This document shows positions 18,382-26,952 of a stretch of DNA of 64,000 bases, piece after piece. The first letter of the stretch is position 1; each line of letters opens with the position of its first letter. This DNA is from CAVRUF01 sp963716005 (lineage in GTDB: Bacteria; Actinomycetota; Thermoleophilia; Gaiellales; Gaiellaceae): the NCBI GenBank assembly GCA_963716005.1, contig OY970285.1, positions 124,001 through 188,000 of the forward strand. The letters run 5' to 3'. Under the pieces are notes generated by a model. The model was given only the letters and a program-made list of their open reading frames with translations. It was not told where the DNA came from and searched no databases. Both the position numbers and the translations under genes were made by a program.

Positions 18382-18832
18382 ATGGCCGACGAGCGCGCGC
18401 TTGCCGACCTGCGCCGCGAGGTCGACGAGGAGCTCGAGGCCGCGATCCGGGACCAGGACTTCCGGACGCGCGCTCTCGCCTATCGCGCGATCGGGACCGC
18501 TCCACTTCGCCCAGAAGACCGAGCTCCTGCGGCGTGGCTTTGACGATGAGAGCCCGGCCTGCCGCGGCTCCGCGCTCCTCTCCCTGGAGCTCCTCTCGCG
18601 CGACCACCCCGGGCTCATCAACTCGAACCGGCCGATGCTGCACAAGCTCGTGAACGCCGACCCGAACGAGGCCGTGCGCCGGCTCGCGGTCATCTGCCTG
18701 AAGAACGGCTCGCCCGCGCGCGACACGCTCGTCTTCCTCGACCACCTGACCGATTCGGACGAGGAGAAGGACCTGCGAGACGCCGCCGCCACGACGCTCA
18801 AGGCGCTGCGAGCGAAGGCGCGCGAGAAGTAG
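18382..18832 (+). CDS. Small HEAT-repeat-like protein (one frameshift)
   Basis: After joining at about 18495 the product is about 149 residues and all-helical: MADERALADLRREVDEELEAAIRDQDF, then LHFAQKTELLRRGFDDESPACRGSALLSLELLS and NEAVRRLAVICLKNGSPARD, read as successive blocks. The helix pairs with conserved Arg/Leu spacing resemble HEAT repeats, which are protein-protein interaction scaffolds. It follows gltA by 32 bases and may be co-transcribed with it. No specific partner or function is recognised. Confidence 0.6.
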
Positions 18833-18872
18833 TTGAGAGCGCCTTACTTCAATTGGTAAAGATTTGAGCTAG

Positions 18873-19378
18873 ATGCCGCTCCGCGACGAGATCCTCGAAG
18901 CCAATCGCGCGGTACGCCGGTCAGTCACGGCACGAACGAGCTGCCGATGCCGCCGGCGCGGCGCTTCGTCGATCGTCACCTGCATGGACGCGCGGATCGA
19001 CCCGGCGCGGATCCTCGGGCTCGCCGAGGGCGACGCGCACGTGCATCCGCAACGCCGGCGCGATCGTGAACGACGACATGCTCCGCTCGCTCGTGATCTC
19101 CCGCTGGATGCAGGACACGGAGGAGGTCTTGGTCGATCGGTCACACGGACTGCGGCATGATCGGGTTTCACGAACGAGTCCTCCGCGCGCAGCTCGCCGA
19201 GGAGACCGGCGACGACGCCGTCCGGACATCGACTTCGAGCCGTTCGCCGACGTCGAGGAGAGCGTGCGCGAGAGCGTGGCCCGGATCGCCGACGTTCCCG
19301 TTCCTGGAGGGTGTTGCGGCGAGCGGCTGGGTCTACGACGTCGGCACGGGCGCGCTCCGCGAGATGTCCGCCTCCTAG
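18873..19378 (+). CDS. Beta-class carbonic anhydrase (heavily frameshifted)
   Basis: Reading across frames recovers a complete beta-carbonic anhydrase of about 166 residues: MPLRDEILEANR, zinc ligand Cys with Asp/Arg dyad in VTCMDARID, IRNAGAIVNDDMLRSLVIS, and the His and Cys ligands in VIGHTDCGMIGFHE, ending in GWVYDVGTGALREM. The enzyme interconverts CO2 and bicarbonate, the carboxylase substrate used by biotin carboxylase. At least seven single-base indels occur in 506 bp, six of them +1, which is the highest density in the window. All motifs survive, so consensus error is more likely than decay; a fresh pseudogene cannot be excluded. Confidence 0.75.
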
Positions 19379-20281
19379 CTCGACCGGCGCTTCGCGTGCG
19401 GGTGCGAGCTGAAGTACGTGTCGCGGCGGCGCTTGTCCGAGACGTGCGTGTAGATCTCGGTCGTCCCCAGGTCGGCGTGGCCGAGCATCTCCTGGACGCT
19501 GCGTAGGTCGGCGCCGCCCTCGAGCAGGTGCGTCGCGAACGAGTGGCGCAGGAGGTGCGGGTGGACGCGCTCGGGCTCGAGCCCGGCCTTCATGGCGAGC
19601 TTGCGGAGGATCAGGAAGGCGCCCGCGCGCGTGAGCGCTCCGCCCTGGGCGTTCAGGAAGAGATCCTGGCGGTGGCGCTTGTCCAGGTACGGCCGCCCGC
19701 GGGAGAGGTAGCGGCGCACCGCCTCAACGGCCTCGCGGCCGAGCGGGACGATCCGCTCCTTGTCGCCCTTGCCGATGCAGCGCACGACGCGGTCTTCGAG
19801 GTCGATGCTCGAGCAGCTCGAGTCCGACCGCCTCGCTCACGCGCAGGCCGCCGCCGTAGAGGAGCTCGACGAGCGCGCGGTCGCGGAACGAGCGCGGCGT
19901 CGTCCCGTTCGCGGCCGAGATGAGCCGCTCGATCTCCGCCGGCGCGAGCGAGCGCGGCAGCTTCGTCCGGCGGCGGGGCAGGGGGATGTCGGCGGCCGGG
20001 TTGTCCGGGCGCAGGCCGAGGAGCACGAGGTGGCGGAAGAACGTCCGCGCCGCCGAGGCCTTGCGCGCGACCGAGCTCGGCGAGAGCCCGCGGGCGCGCA
20101 GCTCGGTGAGCCAGTCCTGCACCTCGTCGCCGGTCGCGTCGGTCGGCGGCCGGCCGAGGAACGCCGTGAAGTCGAGCAGGTCGCGGCGGTACGCCTCCAC
20201 GGTCTTCGGAGCGCGTCGGGCGGCCAGGAGGGCGAGGAAGCTCTCGCCCGCGGCGTCAAGCTCGGGGGTGGGCGGTGTCAT
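19375..20281 (-). CDS. xerD: Tyrosine recombinase XerD-like (one frameshift)
   Basis: The N-terminal SAM-like core-binding domain (residues ~10-95) is followed by the catalytic domain. The catalytic arginine is in YGGGLRVSEAVGLEL, a lysine in GKGDKERIVPLG, HLLRHSFATHLLEGG, GHADLGTTEIYTH and a final tyrosine. Xer proteins resolve chromosome dimers at dif. One extra base near 19810 splits the ORF just after GLEL. The start overlaps the end of the neighbouring recombinase by 26 nt, an unusual tandem pair. Naming it XerD rather than XerC is based on resemblance only. Confidence 0.82.
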
Positions 20282-21104
20282 AGACCTTTCGCAGGCGCTT
20301 GGCGTCGACGTGGCTGTAGATCTGCGTGGTCGAGAGGGACGAGTGGCCGAGCAGCTCCTGGATCGTCCGCAGGTCGGCGCCGCCCTCCAGGAGGTCGGTC
20401 GCGAACGCGTGCCGGAGCTTGTGCGGGTTCGGGAGCAGGCGGCGCAGCGTGGAGGTGTCGAGCGCCTTCCCGCGCGTGGAGAGGAAGAGGTGCTCCTCGG
20501 CGCCGCGCGCCAAGGACGGCCGGGCGCGCTCGAGGTAGAGGCGCAGTCGGAACGACGCCTCCTCGCCGAGCGGTACGGCGCGCTCCTTGCCGCCCTTGCC
20601 CTTCACGTGGATGAGCTCGCTCTCGAAGTCGACGTCGGCGAGCCGCAGGTCGACGGCCTCCTGGGCGCGGAGACCGGCGGAGTAGACGAGCTCGAAGAGC
20701 GCCCGGTTGCGAATCGCGAGCGGCTCGTTCTCCTTGAAGGCGTCGATGAGCGCGTCGGTCTCGGCGGGGCGCGGCGCGTGCGGAAGCCTCCGGCGGCGGC
20801 GTCCGCTCAGCGCGAGGTCGGGGACGCGCGCGGGCCCGAGTGTGGCGCGCAGGAACGAGCGCACCGCGGCCAGTTTGCGGGCGAGCGTCGAGGGCGCGAG
20901 CTTGCGCGGCGTGCGTCCGGGCCGGTCGGCGCCGAGCATCGCCGCGTACGCGGAGAAGGAGCGGGCGTCGACGTCGTCGATCTCGATGCGGCGCTCGCGC
21001 ATCCACGAGCAGAACTCCTCCAGGTCGGAGCGGTAGGCGCGTCGCGTCGAGTCGGAGAGCGCCGGGCTCTCGAGAAAGCGGTCGATGGCGCGTGCGGAAT
21101 CCAC
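20256..21104 (-). CDS. xerC: Tyrosine recombinase XerC-like
   Basis: This intact 282-residue protein has a core-binding domain and a catalytic domain: Arg in YSAGLRAQEAVDL, Lys in KGKGGKERAVPLG, HKLRHAFATDLLEGG, GHSSLSTTQIYSH and the nucleophilic Tyr. It starts at GTG 21104. The 3' end overlaps the next recombinase gene. XerC and XerD act as a heterotetramer; having both genes overlapped as one transcription unit is uncommon, since most bacteria keep them apart. The XerC/XerD labels could be swapped. Confidence 0.85.
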   Translation of the reverse strand: MDSARAIDRFLESPALSDSTRRAYRSDLEEFCSWMRERRIEIDDVDARSFSAYAAMLGADRPGRTPRKLAPSTLARKLAAVRSFLRATLGPARVPDLALSGRRRRRLPHAPRPAETDALIDAFKENEPLAIRNRALFELVYSAGLRAQEAVDLRLADVDFESELIHVKGKGGKERAVPLGEEASFRLRLYLERARPSLARGAEEHLFLSTRGKALDTSTLRRLLPNPHKLRHAFATDLLEGGADLRTIQELLGHSSLSTTQIYSHVDAKRLRKVYDTAHPRA

Positions 21105-21138
21105 GGACCTGGACCATTCGCCGTGCGCGGGCGCGTCC

Positions 21139-21579
21139 CTAGGTCAGGAGCTCGGGGAGCCGCTCCGTTCGGTAGTCGAAGATCCGCTCGAGCTTCGGCC
21201 GCACGAGGAACCGCTCGACGAGCCGTCCGCCGGGGGCGCGGTAGCGCACGTTGTCGTAGACCTCGGTTCCGCCGGGGACCGCCACGAAGCGGTGCGCGTG
21301 CTCCCAGAATCCGTACGGCCCCTCGAGCTGCCGGTCGACGAAGCCGCGGGGCGGGCTCCACTCCGTGATCTGGGTCAGCCAGCGAACGGGAACGCCCGAG
21401 ATGCGCAGCCGGTAGCGGATCAGCGAGCCCGGCTCGAGCGACGTGGGCGCCTCGACGATCGCGAAGCGAAGCTCGGGCGGTGTGATCGCACCGAGGTTCC
21501 ACGGGTCGGTGAAGAACGCGAACACCTCGTCGAGCGGACGGAGGATCGTCTGGGTCCGCTCGAGCGTGAAGTCGGCCAC
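21139..21579 (-). CDS. SRPBCC-family ligand-binding protein
   Basis: The product of about 146 residues has the START/SRPBCC helix-grip pattern: FTLERTQTILRPLDEVFAFF at the N-terminus, WNLGAITPPELRFAI, and a closing amphipathic helix. Members bind hydrophobic ligands or act as cyclases and stress proteins; no specific activity is evident. GTG 21579 is preferred over TTG 21582 because a TAGCCT box ends six bases upstream of it. It lies divergently beside sdhA. Confidence 0.7.
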   Translation of the reverse strand: MADFTLERTQTILRPLDEVFAFFTDPWNLGAITPPELRFAIVEAPTSLEPGSLIRYRLRISGVPVRWLTQITEWSPPRGFVDRQLEGPYGFWEHAHRFVAVPGGTEVYDNVRYRAPGGRLVERFLVRPKLERIFDYRTERLPELLT

Positions 21580-21623
21580 CAATCGAGGCTACCGTCACGA
21601 GGCGCAAAGCCCGCCCCGTGATG

Positions 21624-21629
21624 TAGCGT
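21624..21629 (+). promoter_or_regulatory. -10 element of the sdh operon
   Basis: TAGCGT ends nine bases before the sdhA GTG (21639). The oppositely oriented TAGCCT box for the SRPBCC gene lies only 33 bp away, so the intergenic region holds back-to-back promoters. Confidence 0.45.
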
Positions 21630-21638
21630 CTCAATCCC

Positions 21639-23321
21639 GTGGAAGCCCAGCACGACGTCCTGGTCGTAGGTGCCGGCTGTGCCGGCATGCGAGCGGCAAT
21701 CGAGGCCCACGACGCCGGGGCGGATGTCGCCCTTCTCTCGAAGATCCACCCGACCCGGAGCCACTCCGGCGCGGCCGAGGGCGGGATCAACGCGGCGCTC
21801 GGAAACGCGTCCGAGGACGACCCCGAACAGCACGCGTTCGACACCGTCAAAGGCTCTGACTACCTGGGCGACCAGGACGCGATCGAGGTTCTCTGCGACG
21901 AGGCTCCCGGCGACGTCTACGAGCTCGAGCACTGGGGCGCGGTCTTCTCGCGCACCGAGGACGGGCGGATCGCCCAGCGGCCGTTCGGCGCCGCCGGTGC
22001 GCCGCGCACCGCCTACGCGGCCGACATCACCGGCCACGTCCTCGTCCATGTTCTCTACGAGCAGGTGATGAAGCGCTCCATCCCCGCGTACGAGGAGTGG
22101 TTCGCGTGGAAGGTGATCGAGGAGGACGGCCGCTGCCAGGGCGTGATCGCCTGGGACATCATGAACGGCGGGCTCAAGGTGGTCGGCGCGAAGACGGTCA
22201 TCCTCGCTACGGGCGGCGCGGGCCGGCTCTACACGGGAACGACGAACGCGTACGCCTGCACCGGCGACGGGATGGCGATGGCGCTCCCGCTCGGCGTGCC
22301 CCTGAAGGACATGGAGATGATGCAGTTCCACCCGACGACGCTCTCGCCGACAGGCGTCCTCATCACCGAGGGCTGCCGCGGGGAGGGCGCCTACCTCCTG
22401 AACTCCGAGGGCGAGCGCTTCCTCAAGGACTACGCGCCGAACGCGATGGAGCTCGCGAGCCGCGACGTCATCTCACGCGCCGAGCAAACCGAGATCGACG
22501 AGGGCCGCGGGGTGGACGGGAACGTCCTCCTCGACCTGCGCCACCTCGGCGCGGACAAGATCATCGACCGGCTGCACGGCACCCGCGAGCTGTCGATGGT
22601 GTTCGCCGGCGTCGATCCGATCCACGAGCCGATCCCCGTCCGGCCGGGAGCCCACTACCACATGGGCGGTATCGACACGGATCTCTGGGGCAAGACGTCG
22701 ATCGACGGGCTCTACGCCGCCGGCGAGTGCGCCTGCGTCTCGGTGCACGGCGCGAACCGCCTCGGCGGGAACGCGCTCATGGAGACGGTCACGTTCGGCA
22801 AGCGCTCAGGCGCGGCCGCGGCCGAATGGGCGCTCGGCGCTCCCGCTCCGGAGGTGCCCGACAGCGTCGTCAACGATTCCGAGCGCGAGCTGAAGGCGCT
22901 CCTCGACCGAACCGACGGCGAGCGGCCGCACACGATCCGCGACGAGATGGCCTCCACGATGCACGTGAACTTCGGGGTGTTCCGCCGCGAGGAGCAGATG
23001 CTGAAGCAGGGGGAGATCATCGCGGGCCTGCGCGAGCGCTACCTCCGGGTCACCGTCGACGACAAGGGAACGGTCTTCAACAACGACGTCACGCAGGCGC
23101 TCGAGCTCGGGTTCCTCCTGGATCTCGCGGCCTGCATGGTCGAGTCGGGGCTGGCGCGCAAGGAGTCGCGCGGCGCGCACGCGCGGCCGTACGACTACCC
23201 CGACCGCGACGACGAGAACTACATGCGCCACACGCTCGTCACTTGGCGCGACGGCGGCCCGTCGCTCGACTGGGCGCCCGTGCGGATGACCAAGTGGCAG
23301 CCGCAGGAACGGAAGTACTGA
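21639..23321 (+). CDS. sdhA: Succinate dehydrogenase/fumarate reductase flavoprotein subunit
   Basis: The 560-residue FAD subunit has a dinucleotide-binding VVGAGCAGMRAAIEA, the covalent-FAD region HPTRSHSGAAEGGINAAL, GCRGEGAYLLNSEGERF, active-site RPGAHYHMGGI and NRLGGNALMETVTFGKRSG. It oxidises succinate to fumarate. Its stop overlaps the ATG of a lipoprotein gene (TGATG), beginning an eight-gene overlapping chain. The usual sdhC/sdhD anchor genes are absent; a CCG-domain protein follows sdhB instead. No frameshift is present. Confidence 0.95.
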   Translation: MEAQHDVLVVGAGCAGMRAAIEAHDAGADVALLSKIHPTRSHSGAAEGGINAALGNASEDDPEQHAFDTVKGSDYLGDQDAIEVLCDEAPGDVYELEHWGAVFSRTEDGRIAQRPFGAAGAPRTAYAADITGHVLVHVLYEQVMKRSIPAYEEWFAWKVIEEDGRCQGVIAWDIMNGGLKVVGAKTVILATGGAGRLYTGTTNAYACTGDGMAMALPLGVPLKDMEMMQFHPTTLSPTGVLITEGCRGEGAYLLNSEGERFLKDYAPNAMELASRDVISRAEQTEIDEGRGVDGNVLLDLRHLGADKIIDRLHGTRELSMVFAGVDPIHEPIPVRPGAHYHMGGIDTDLWGKTSIDGLYAAGECACVSVHGANRLGGNALMETVTFGKRSGAAAAEWALGAPAPEVPDSVVNDSERELKALLDRTDGERPHTIRDEMASTMHVNFGVFRREEQMLKQGEIIAGLRERYLRVTVDDKGTVFNNDVTQALELGFLLDLAACMVESGLARKESRGAHARPYDYPDRDDENYMRHTLVTWRDGGPSLDWAPVRMTKWQPQERKY

Positions 23322-24142
23322 TGTTCCGCGCACTCCTGGCCGTTGCGGCCGTTCTCGCCCTCGCGGGATGCGCGGGTGACGACAACGGCGGCGACGGTTC
23401 CGAGTCGGCGGCGGCGTCCGTCGTCGCCGCGACACCTGAGAAGACCGCGGCGGCGAGCCCCGCGAGCGTCGAGGTCACCGCGACGGTCACGGCGTCCGGC
23501 GGCCCGTCGAGCGAGACGACGATCGAGGGCGCGGTGGACGGCGAGACGGGCAACGTGACGCTGACGACGCAGGACGGCATCACGACGAAGGTCGCCCACG
23601 AGGGCACCGTCTTCTACGTCCAGCCGGCCGAGGGCACGGAGATTCCCCAGGGCAAGGAGTGGGTGCGGATCGACATCGCCGAGTTCTCGCCCGGCACGCA
23701 GGACTTGAGCGGCTTCCTCCAGTTCCTCCAGTCCGACCCGATGCGACTCCTCGGCTTCGTCGCCGCCGGGATGGAGAATCCCGAGAACGTGAACACCGAG
23801 GACGTCGGCGGCGTCGAGACCACGCACTACCGGGGAACCGTCGACGTGCAGAAGGCCGTGGCGGCCTCGACCGACCTCGGCGAGGTGTTCGGGCCGCTCG
23901 CCGACGAGTCCGACTTCACCGAGTTCACGGCCGATCTCTGGATCGACGGCGACGGCGTGACGCGCCAGCTCATCTACGAGATTCCGAACTCGGCGGTGGC
24001 CGGCGGCGGCACGGCCAAGACCGCGATCGTGTTCACCGGCTTCGGCGATGACATCGAGGTCGAGGTGCCGAGCGACGAAGACGCCTACGATCTAGGGCAA
24101 CCCACCCTTCCACCCACGAGCACCGGGGAGGAACAGCGTTGA
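23321..24142 (+). CDS. Secreted lipoprotein, LppX/LprG-like, inside the sdh operon
   Basis: The 273-residue protein has a lipobox (LALAGC, Cys17), a low-complexity Ala/Ser/Asp linker, then a beta-rich domain with a W-I-DGDG-V-TR turn near the end. It is paralogous to the next gene: both share GVETTxY, DLWIDGDG/EVWIDGDG and an EVPSDED/EVPADDE ending. The fold pattern resembles LppX/LprG-type lipid-carrying lipoproteins, which shuttle lipids across the envelope. It is translationally coupled to sdhA. Its place between sdhA and sdhB is unexpected; a link between the dehydrogenase and the envelope is speculative. Confidence 0.72.
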   Translation: MFRALLAVAAVLALAGCAGDDNGGDGSESAAASVVAATPEKTAAASPASVEVTATVTASGGPSSETTIEGAVDGETGNVTLTTQDGITTKVAHEGTVFYVQPAEGTEIPQGKEWVRIDIAEFSPGTQDLSGFLQFLQSDPMRLLGFVAAGMENPENVNTEDVGGVETTHYRGTVDVQKAVAASTDLGEVFGPLADESDFTEFTADLWIDGDGVTRQLIYEIPNSAVAGGGTAKTAIVFTGFGDDIEVEVPSDEDAYDLGQPTLPPTSTGEEQR

Positions 24143-25026
24143 TCACTTCGTCTCGGATCCGACTTCTCGCGCTGACGGGCGCGCTCGTAATCGCGGCCGC
24201 AGGCTGCGGCGGCGACTCCAACTCGAGCGGCACGGACGCGTCGAATCCGCCTCCGCCGGCGACGGGCGACTCGCCCTCGGACATCTTCTCCCAGGCGGCC
24301 GCGGCGACGACCGCCGCAGGCACCTACAAGACGACCTTCGAGATGGCGATGGAGGGTGGCCCGACCGGGCCGATCACGCTAGCGGGCGACGGCGAGTTCC
24401 AGGCCGACCCGCCTCTCGGCCAGATCACGATGGACTTCTCCGCGATCTCGGGCGGCGCGCTCGACGGCGAGGCGGTCGTGATCATGGACGGGCCGACGAT
24501 GTACATGCAGATCCCGGGGCTCAGCGCCGGCCCGAAGCCCTGGATCAAGATCGACACCGAGGCGCTCGGCTCCGCCGCCGGACTCGGGCAGTTCTCCCAG
24601 ATCACACAGGGCGACCCGACGCAGACGCTCCAGTACCTCAGCGGCGCGACGGAGGACGTCGAGGAGGCGGGCACCGAGGAGATCCGGGGCGTCGAGACGA
24701 CCAAGTACACGATGACCATCGACCTGAACAAGGCGGCCGAGCAGGCCGACTCCGAGGAGCTGAAGCAGTCGATCCTCGCCACGATCGCCTCGACGGGCGT
24801 GAGCGAGGTGCCGGCCGAGGTGTGGATCGACGGCGACGGTCTCGTCCGCAAGACGGTCACGACGTTCGACGCGATCACCACCGACGAGGGTACGACGAGC
24901 ATGGTGGTCACGCAGGAGATCTACGATTTCGGGGAAGAAGTGAACATCGAGGTTCCCGCCGACGACGAGGTGCTCGAGTTCGGTGACCTCGGAGGCCTGA
25001 TTCCGACCACGACGAGCCAGCAGTGA
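24139..25026 (+). CDS. Second LppX/LprG-like lipoprotein inside the sdh operon
   Basis: The 295-residue paralogue of the preceding gene starts at TTG 24139 and overlaps it by four bases. Lipobox IAAAGC with Cys near residue 23, Ser/Asn/Asp linker, then the same beta-rich domain: YKTTFEMAMEG, FSAISGGALDGEAVVIMDG, MYMQIPG, RGVETTKYTMTIDLNKAAEQ, EVWIDGDGLVRKTV. It probably arose by local duplication. A large cavity to hold a lipid or quinone-like ligand would fit the family, but this is inference. Confidence 0.72.
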   Translation: MITSSRIRLLALTGALVIAAAGCGGDSNSSGTDASNPPPPATGDSPSDIFSQAAAATTAAGTYKTTFEMAMEGGPTGPITLAGDGEFQADPPLGQITMDFSAISGGALDGEAVVIMDGPTMYMQIPGLSAGPKPWIKIDTEALGSAAGLGQFSQITQGDPTQTLQYLSGATEDVEEAGTEEIRGVETTKYTMTIDLNKAAEQADSEELKQSILATIASTGVSEVPAEVWIDGDGLVRKTVTTFDAITTDEGTTSMVVTQEIYDFGEEVNIEVPADDEVLEFGDLGGLIPTTTSQQ

Positions 25027-25042
25027 GGAGGACGGATCTAGC

Positions 25043-26071
25043 GTGGACGTAGCCCTGAAGATCTGGCGCTCCGACCCGGACACGGGGAAGCCGGAGCTCA
25101 AGCGCTACGAGGTCGAGGCGCCCGAATGGGCTTGCCTCCTCGACGTCCTCGACATCATCAAGGACTCCGTCGACGGCACGCTCGCCTACCGCAAGAGCTG
25201 CCGGATGATGATCTGCGGCTCGTGCGGGATGCGCATGGACGGCCGCGCGATCCTCGCCTGCCGCGAGCGCATGAAGCCGATCGTCGACGCCGGCCACGTC
25301 CCCACGATCGCGCCGATGGGGAACCTGCCAGTCCTCAAGGACCTCGTCGTCGACATGGATCCCTTCTGGAGCAAGGTGCGCTCGATGCGGCCGTGGCTCG
25401 AGCCGGGCTTCGAGGAGTATCCGGAGCGCGAGTTCGTCCACTCCCAGGAGGCGATGAACCCGATCCAGAAGGAAGCGCTCTGCATCATGTGCGGCTGCTG
25501 CGTCTCGGAGTGCAACTCGATGGAGGCCGACCCGGAGTTCCTCGGCCCGGCCGCGCTCGCGAAGGGCTTCCGCTTCGTCGGCGACCCGCGCGACCGCACG
25601 ACGAACGAGCGGCTCGAGACCTACAACTCCGATCACGGGATCTGGGACTGCACGCGCTGCTACTTCTGCAATGAGCGCTGCCCCAAGGGCGTCGACCCGC
25701 GCGACGCGATCGCGAAGCTCGGCGCCGAGTCGATCAAGGCCGGCATCGACCGCGACATGGGCGCGAAGCACGCGAAGTGGTTCGTGAAGTCCGCCGAGAC
25801 GACCGGGTGGCTGCGCGAGACGGAGCTCGTCCCGAAGACCCAGGGCGTGATCGAGGCGCTGAAGCAGACCGGGTTCGCGGTCTCACTTGCCAAGCGCGGC
25901 AAGGTGCCGATCCCGTTCCCGCCGCACGTCGCCGCCGACGTGAAGGAAGCGCGGATGCTCCACGACCTGGTCAAGACGCAGGGGCTCGACGGCGCCGCCG
26001 GGCACGTCCAGGGCGAGCGCGCGCTCTCGCGGATCGAGCACAAGCATTCCGAGGAAGGAGGCGACCAGTGA
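25043..26071 (+). CDS. sdhB: Succinate dehydrogenase iron-sulfur subunit with ferredoxin-like third cluster site
   Basis: The 342-residue protein has an N-terminal [2Fe-2S] domain (SCRMMICGSC...ILAC) and a C-terminal dicluster domain with CIMCGCCVSEC and CTRCYFCNERCPKG. In classical SdhB the last motif binds a [3Fe-4S] cluster and spaces its first cysteines widely; here it reads CxxCxxCxxxCP, which suits a second [4Fe-4S]. That variation is known from non-classical succinate dehydrogenases that use a heterodisulfide-reductase-like anchor, and such an anchor follows. A C-terminal extension of ~70 residues follows the cluster domain. The stop overlaps the next GTG (GTGA). Confidence 0.9.
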   Translation: MDVALKIWRSDPDTGKPELKRYEVEAPEWACLLDVLDIIKDSVDGTLAYRKSCRMMICGSCGMRMDGRAILACRERMKPIVDAGHVPTIAPMGNLPVLKDLVVDMDPFWSKVRSMRPWLEPGFEEYPEREFVHSQEAMNPIQKEALCIMCGCCVSECNSMEADPEFLGPAALAKGFRFVGDPRDRTTNERLETYNSDHGIWDCTRCYFCNERCPKGVDPRDAIAKLGAESIKAGIDRDMGAKHAKWFVKSAETTGWLRETELVPKTQGVIEALKQTGFAVSLAKRGKVPIPFPPHVAADVKEARMLHDLVKTQGLDGAAGHVQGERALSRIEHKHSEEGGDQ

Positions 26072-26952
26072 GGGTCGCGTACTACACCGGGTGTCTCGCG
26101 ACGCTCTCGGCAAAGGAGCTCGACACGTCCACGAAGGCGCTCGCGCCGAAGCTCGGGCTCGAGCTGGACGAGCTCGAGTCGGTCACCTGCTGCGGCGCCG
26201 GCGACATCCACGAGGCCGAGCCCGACTACTACCTCCACCTGAACGCGCGGATCCTCGCCTACGCCGAGGCGACCGGCGCGGACACGCTGATGACGATCTG
26301 CAACGTCTGCACGCTGAACCTGCGCCAGGCGAACCACATCCTCCAGGGCGACGAGGCCGTGCTCGCCCGCGTGAACGAGAACCTGCGCTCGGTCGGCGCG
26401 CCCCGCTACAAGGGCGGCGTCGAGGTGCGGCACTTCCTCTGGATGATCGCCGAGGGCGAGGGCTACGAGAAGCTCAAGCACATCGCGCACAAGGGCCTCA
26501 AGGGCCTGAAGATCGCGCCGTTCTACGGCTGCCAGATCCTCCGTCCGTCGAAGCTCATGGGCTTCGAGGATCCCGACAAGCCGTGGTCGCTCGAGGCGAT
26601 CATCGAGGCCTGCGGCGGCGAGGCGGTCGACTACCCGGCGAAGATCAAGTGCTGCGGATTCCCGATCATCCAGGCGCGCGAGGAGACGGCGCTCGCCGAG
26701 CTGATCCAGCCGATCCAGCAGTCGATGGAGGCCGGCGCCGACGCGATGGTGACGCCGTGCCCGCTCTGCCACCTCTCGCTCGACGCCTGGCAGCAGAAGC
26801 TGGAGAAGCAGACGGGCAAGAAGCTCGGCATGCCGATCCTCCACCTCTCGCAGCTCGTCGGCGTGGCCGCCGGGCTCGAGGAGTCAGAGCTGAAGTTCAA
26901 GCGGCACGTCGTCCCGGTGACCCCGATGCTCGAGAAGGTCGAGGTCTCGTAG
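26068..26952 (+). CDS. CCG-domain (heterodisulfide reductase B/SdhE-type) anchor subunit of succinate dehydrogenase
   Basis: The 294-residue protein contains two CCG cysteine-rich domains: CCGAGDIHEAE...ICNVC and CCGFPIIQARE...PCPLC, preceded by single cysteines in YYTGCLA and FYGCQIL. This is the pattern of HdrB and of SdhE in E-type succinate:quinone reductases, where it replaces the membrane anchors SdhC/SdhD and binds an unusual Fe-S cluster. The start is GTG 26068, with AGGAGG upstream, overlapping sdhB. It has no transmembrane helices, so membrane contact would be peripheral. The SdhE name here is unrelated to the FAD-assembly factor. Confidence 0.85.
   Translation: MRVAYYTGCLATLSAKELDTSTKALAPKLGLELDELESVTCCGAGDIHEAEPDYYLHLNARILAYAEATGADTLMTICNVCTLNLRQANHILQGDEAVLARVNENLRSVGAPRYKGGVEVRHFLWMIAEGEGYEKLKHIAHKGLKGLKIAPFYGCQILRPSKLMGFEDPDKPWSLEAIIEACGGEAVDYPAKIKCCGFPIIQAREETALAELIQPIQQSMEAGADAMVTPCPLCHLSLDAWQQKLEKQTGKKLGMPILHLSQLVGVAAGLEESELKFKRHVVPVTPMLEKVEVS

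Noticed and set aside
5440..19150. Association of extra bases with GATC (possible methylation-induced base-calling errors)
   Set aside because: Several breaks lie at or near GATC, but GATC is extremely common in this DNA and many breaks lack it.
4599..19378. Programmed +1 ribosomal frameshifting in Krebs-cycle genes
   Set aside because: The break sites share no slippery sequence or downstream structure, and up to seven breaks occur in one gene; sequence error is simpler.
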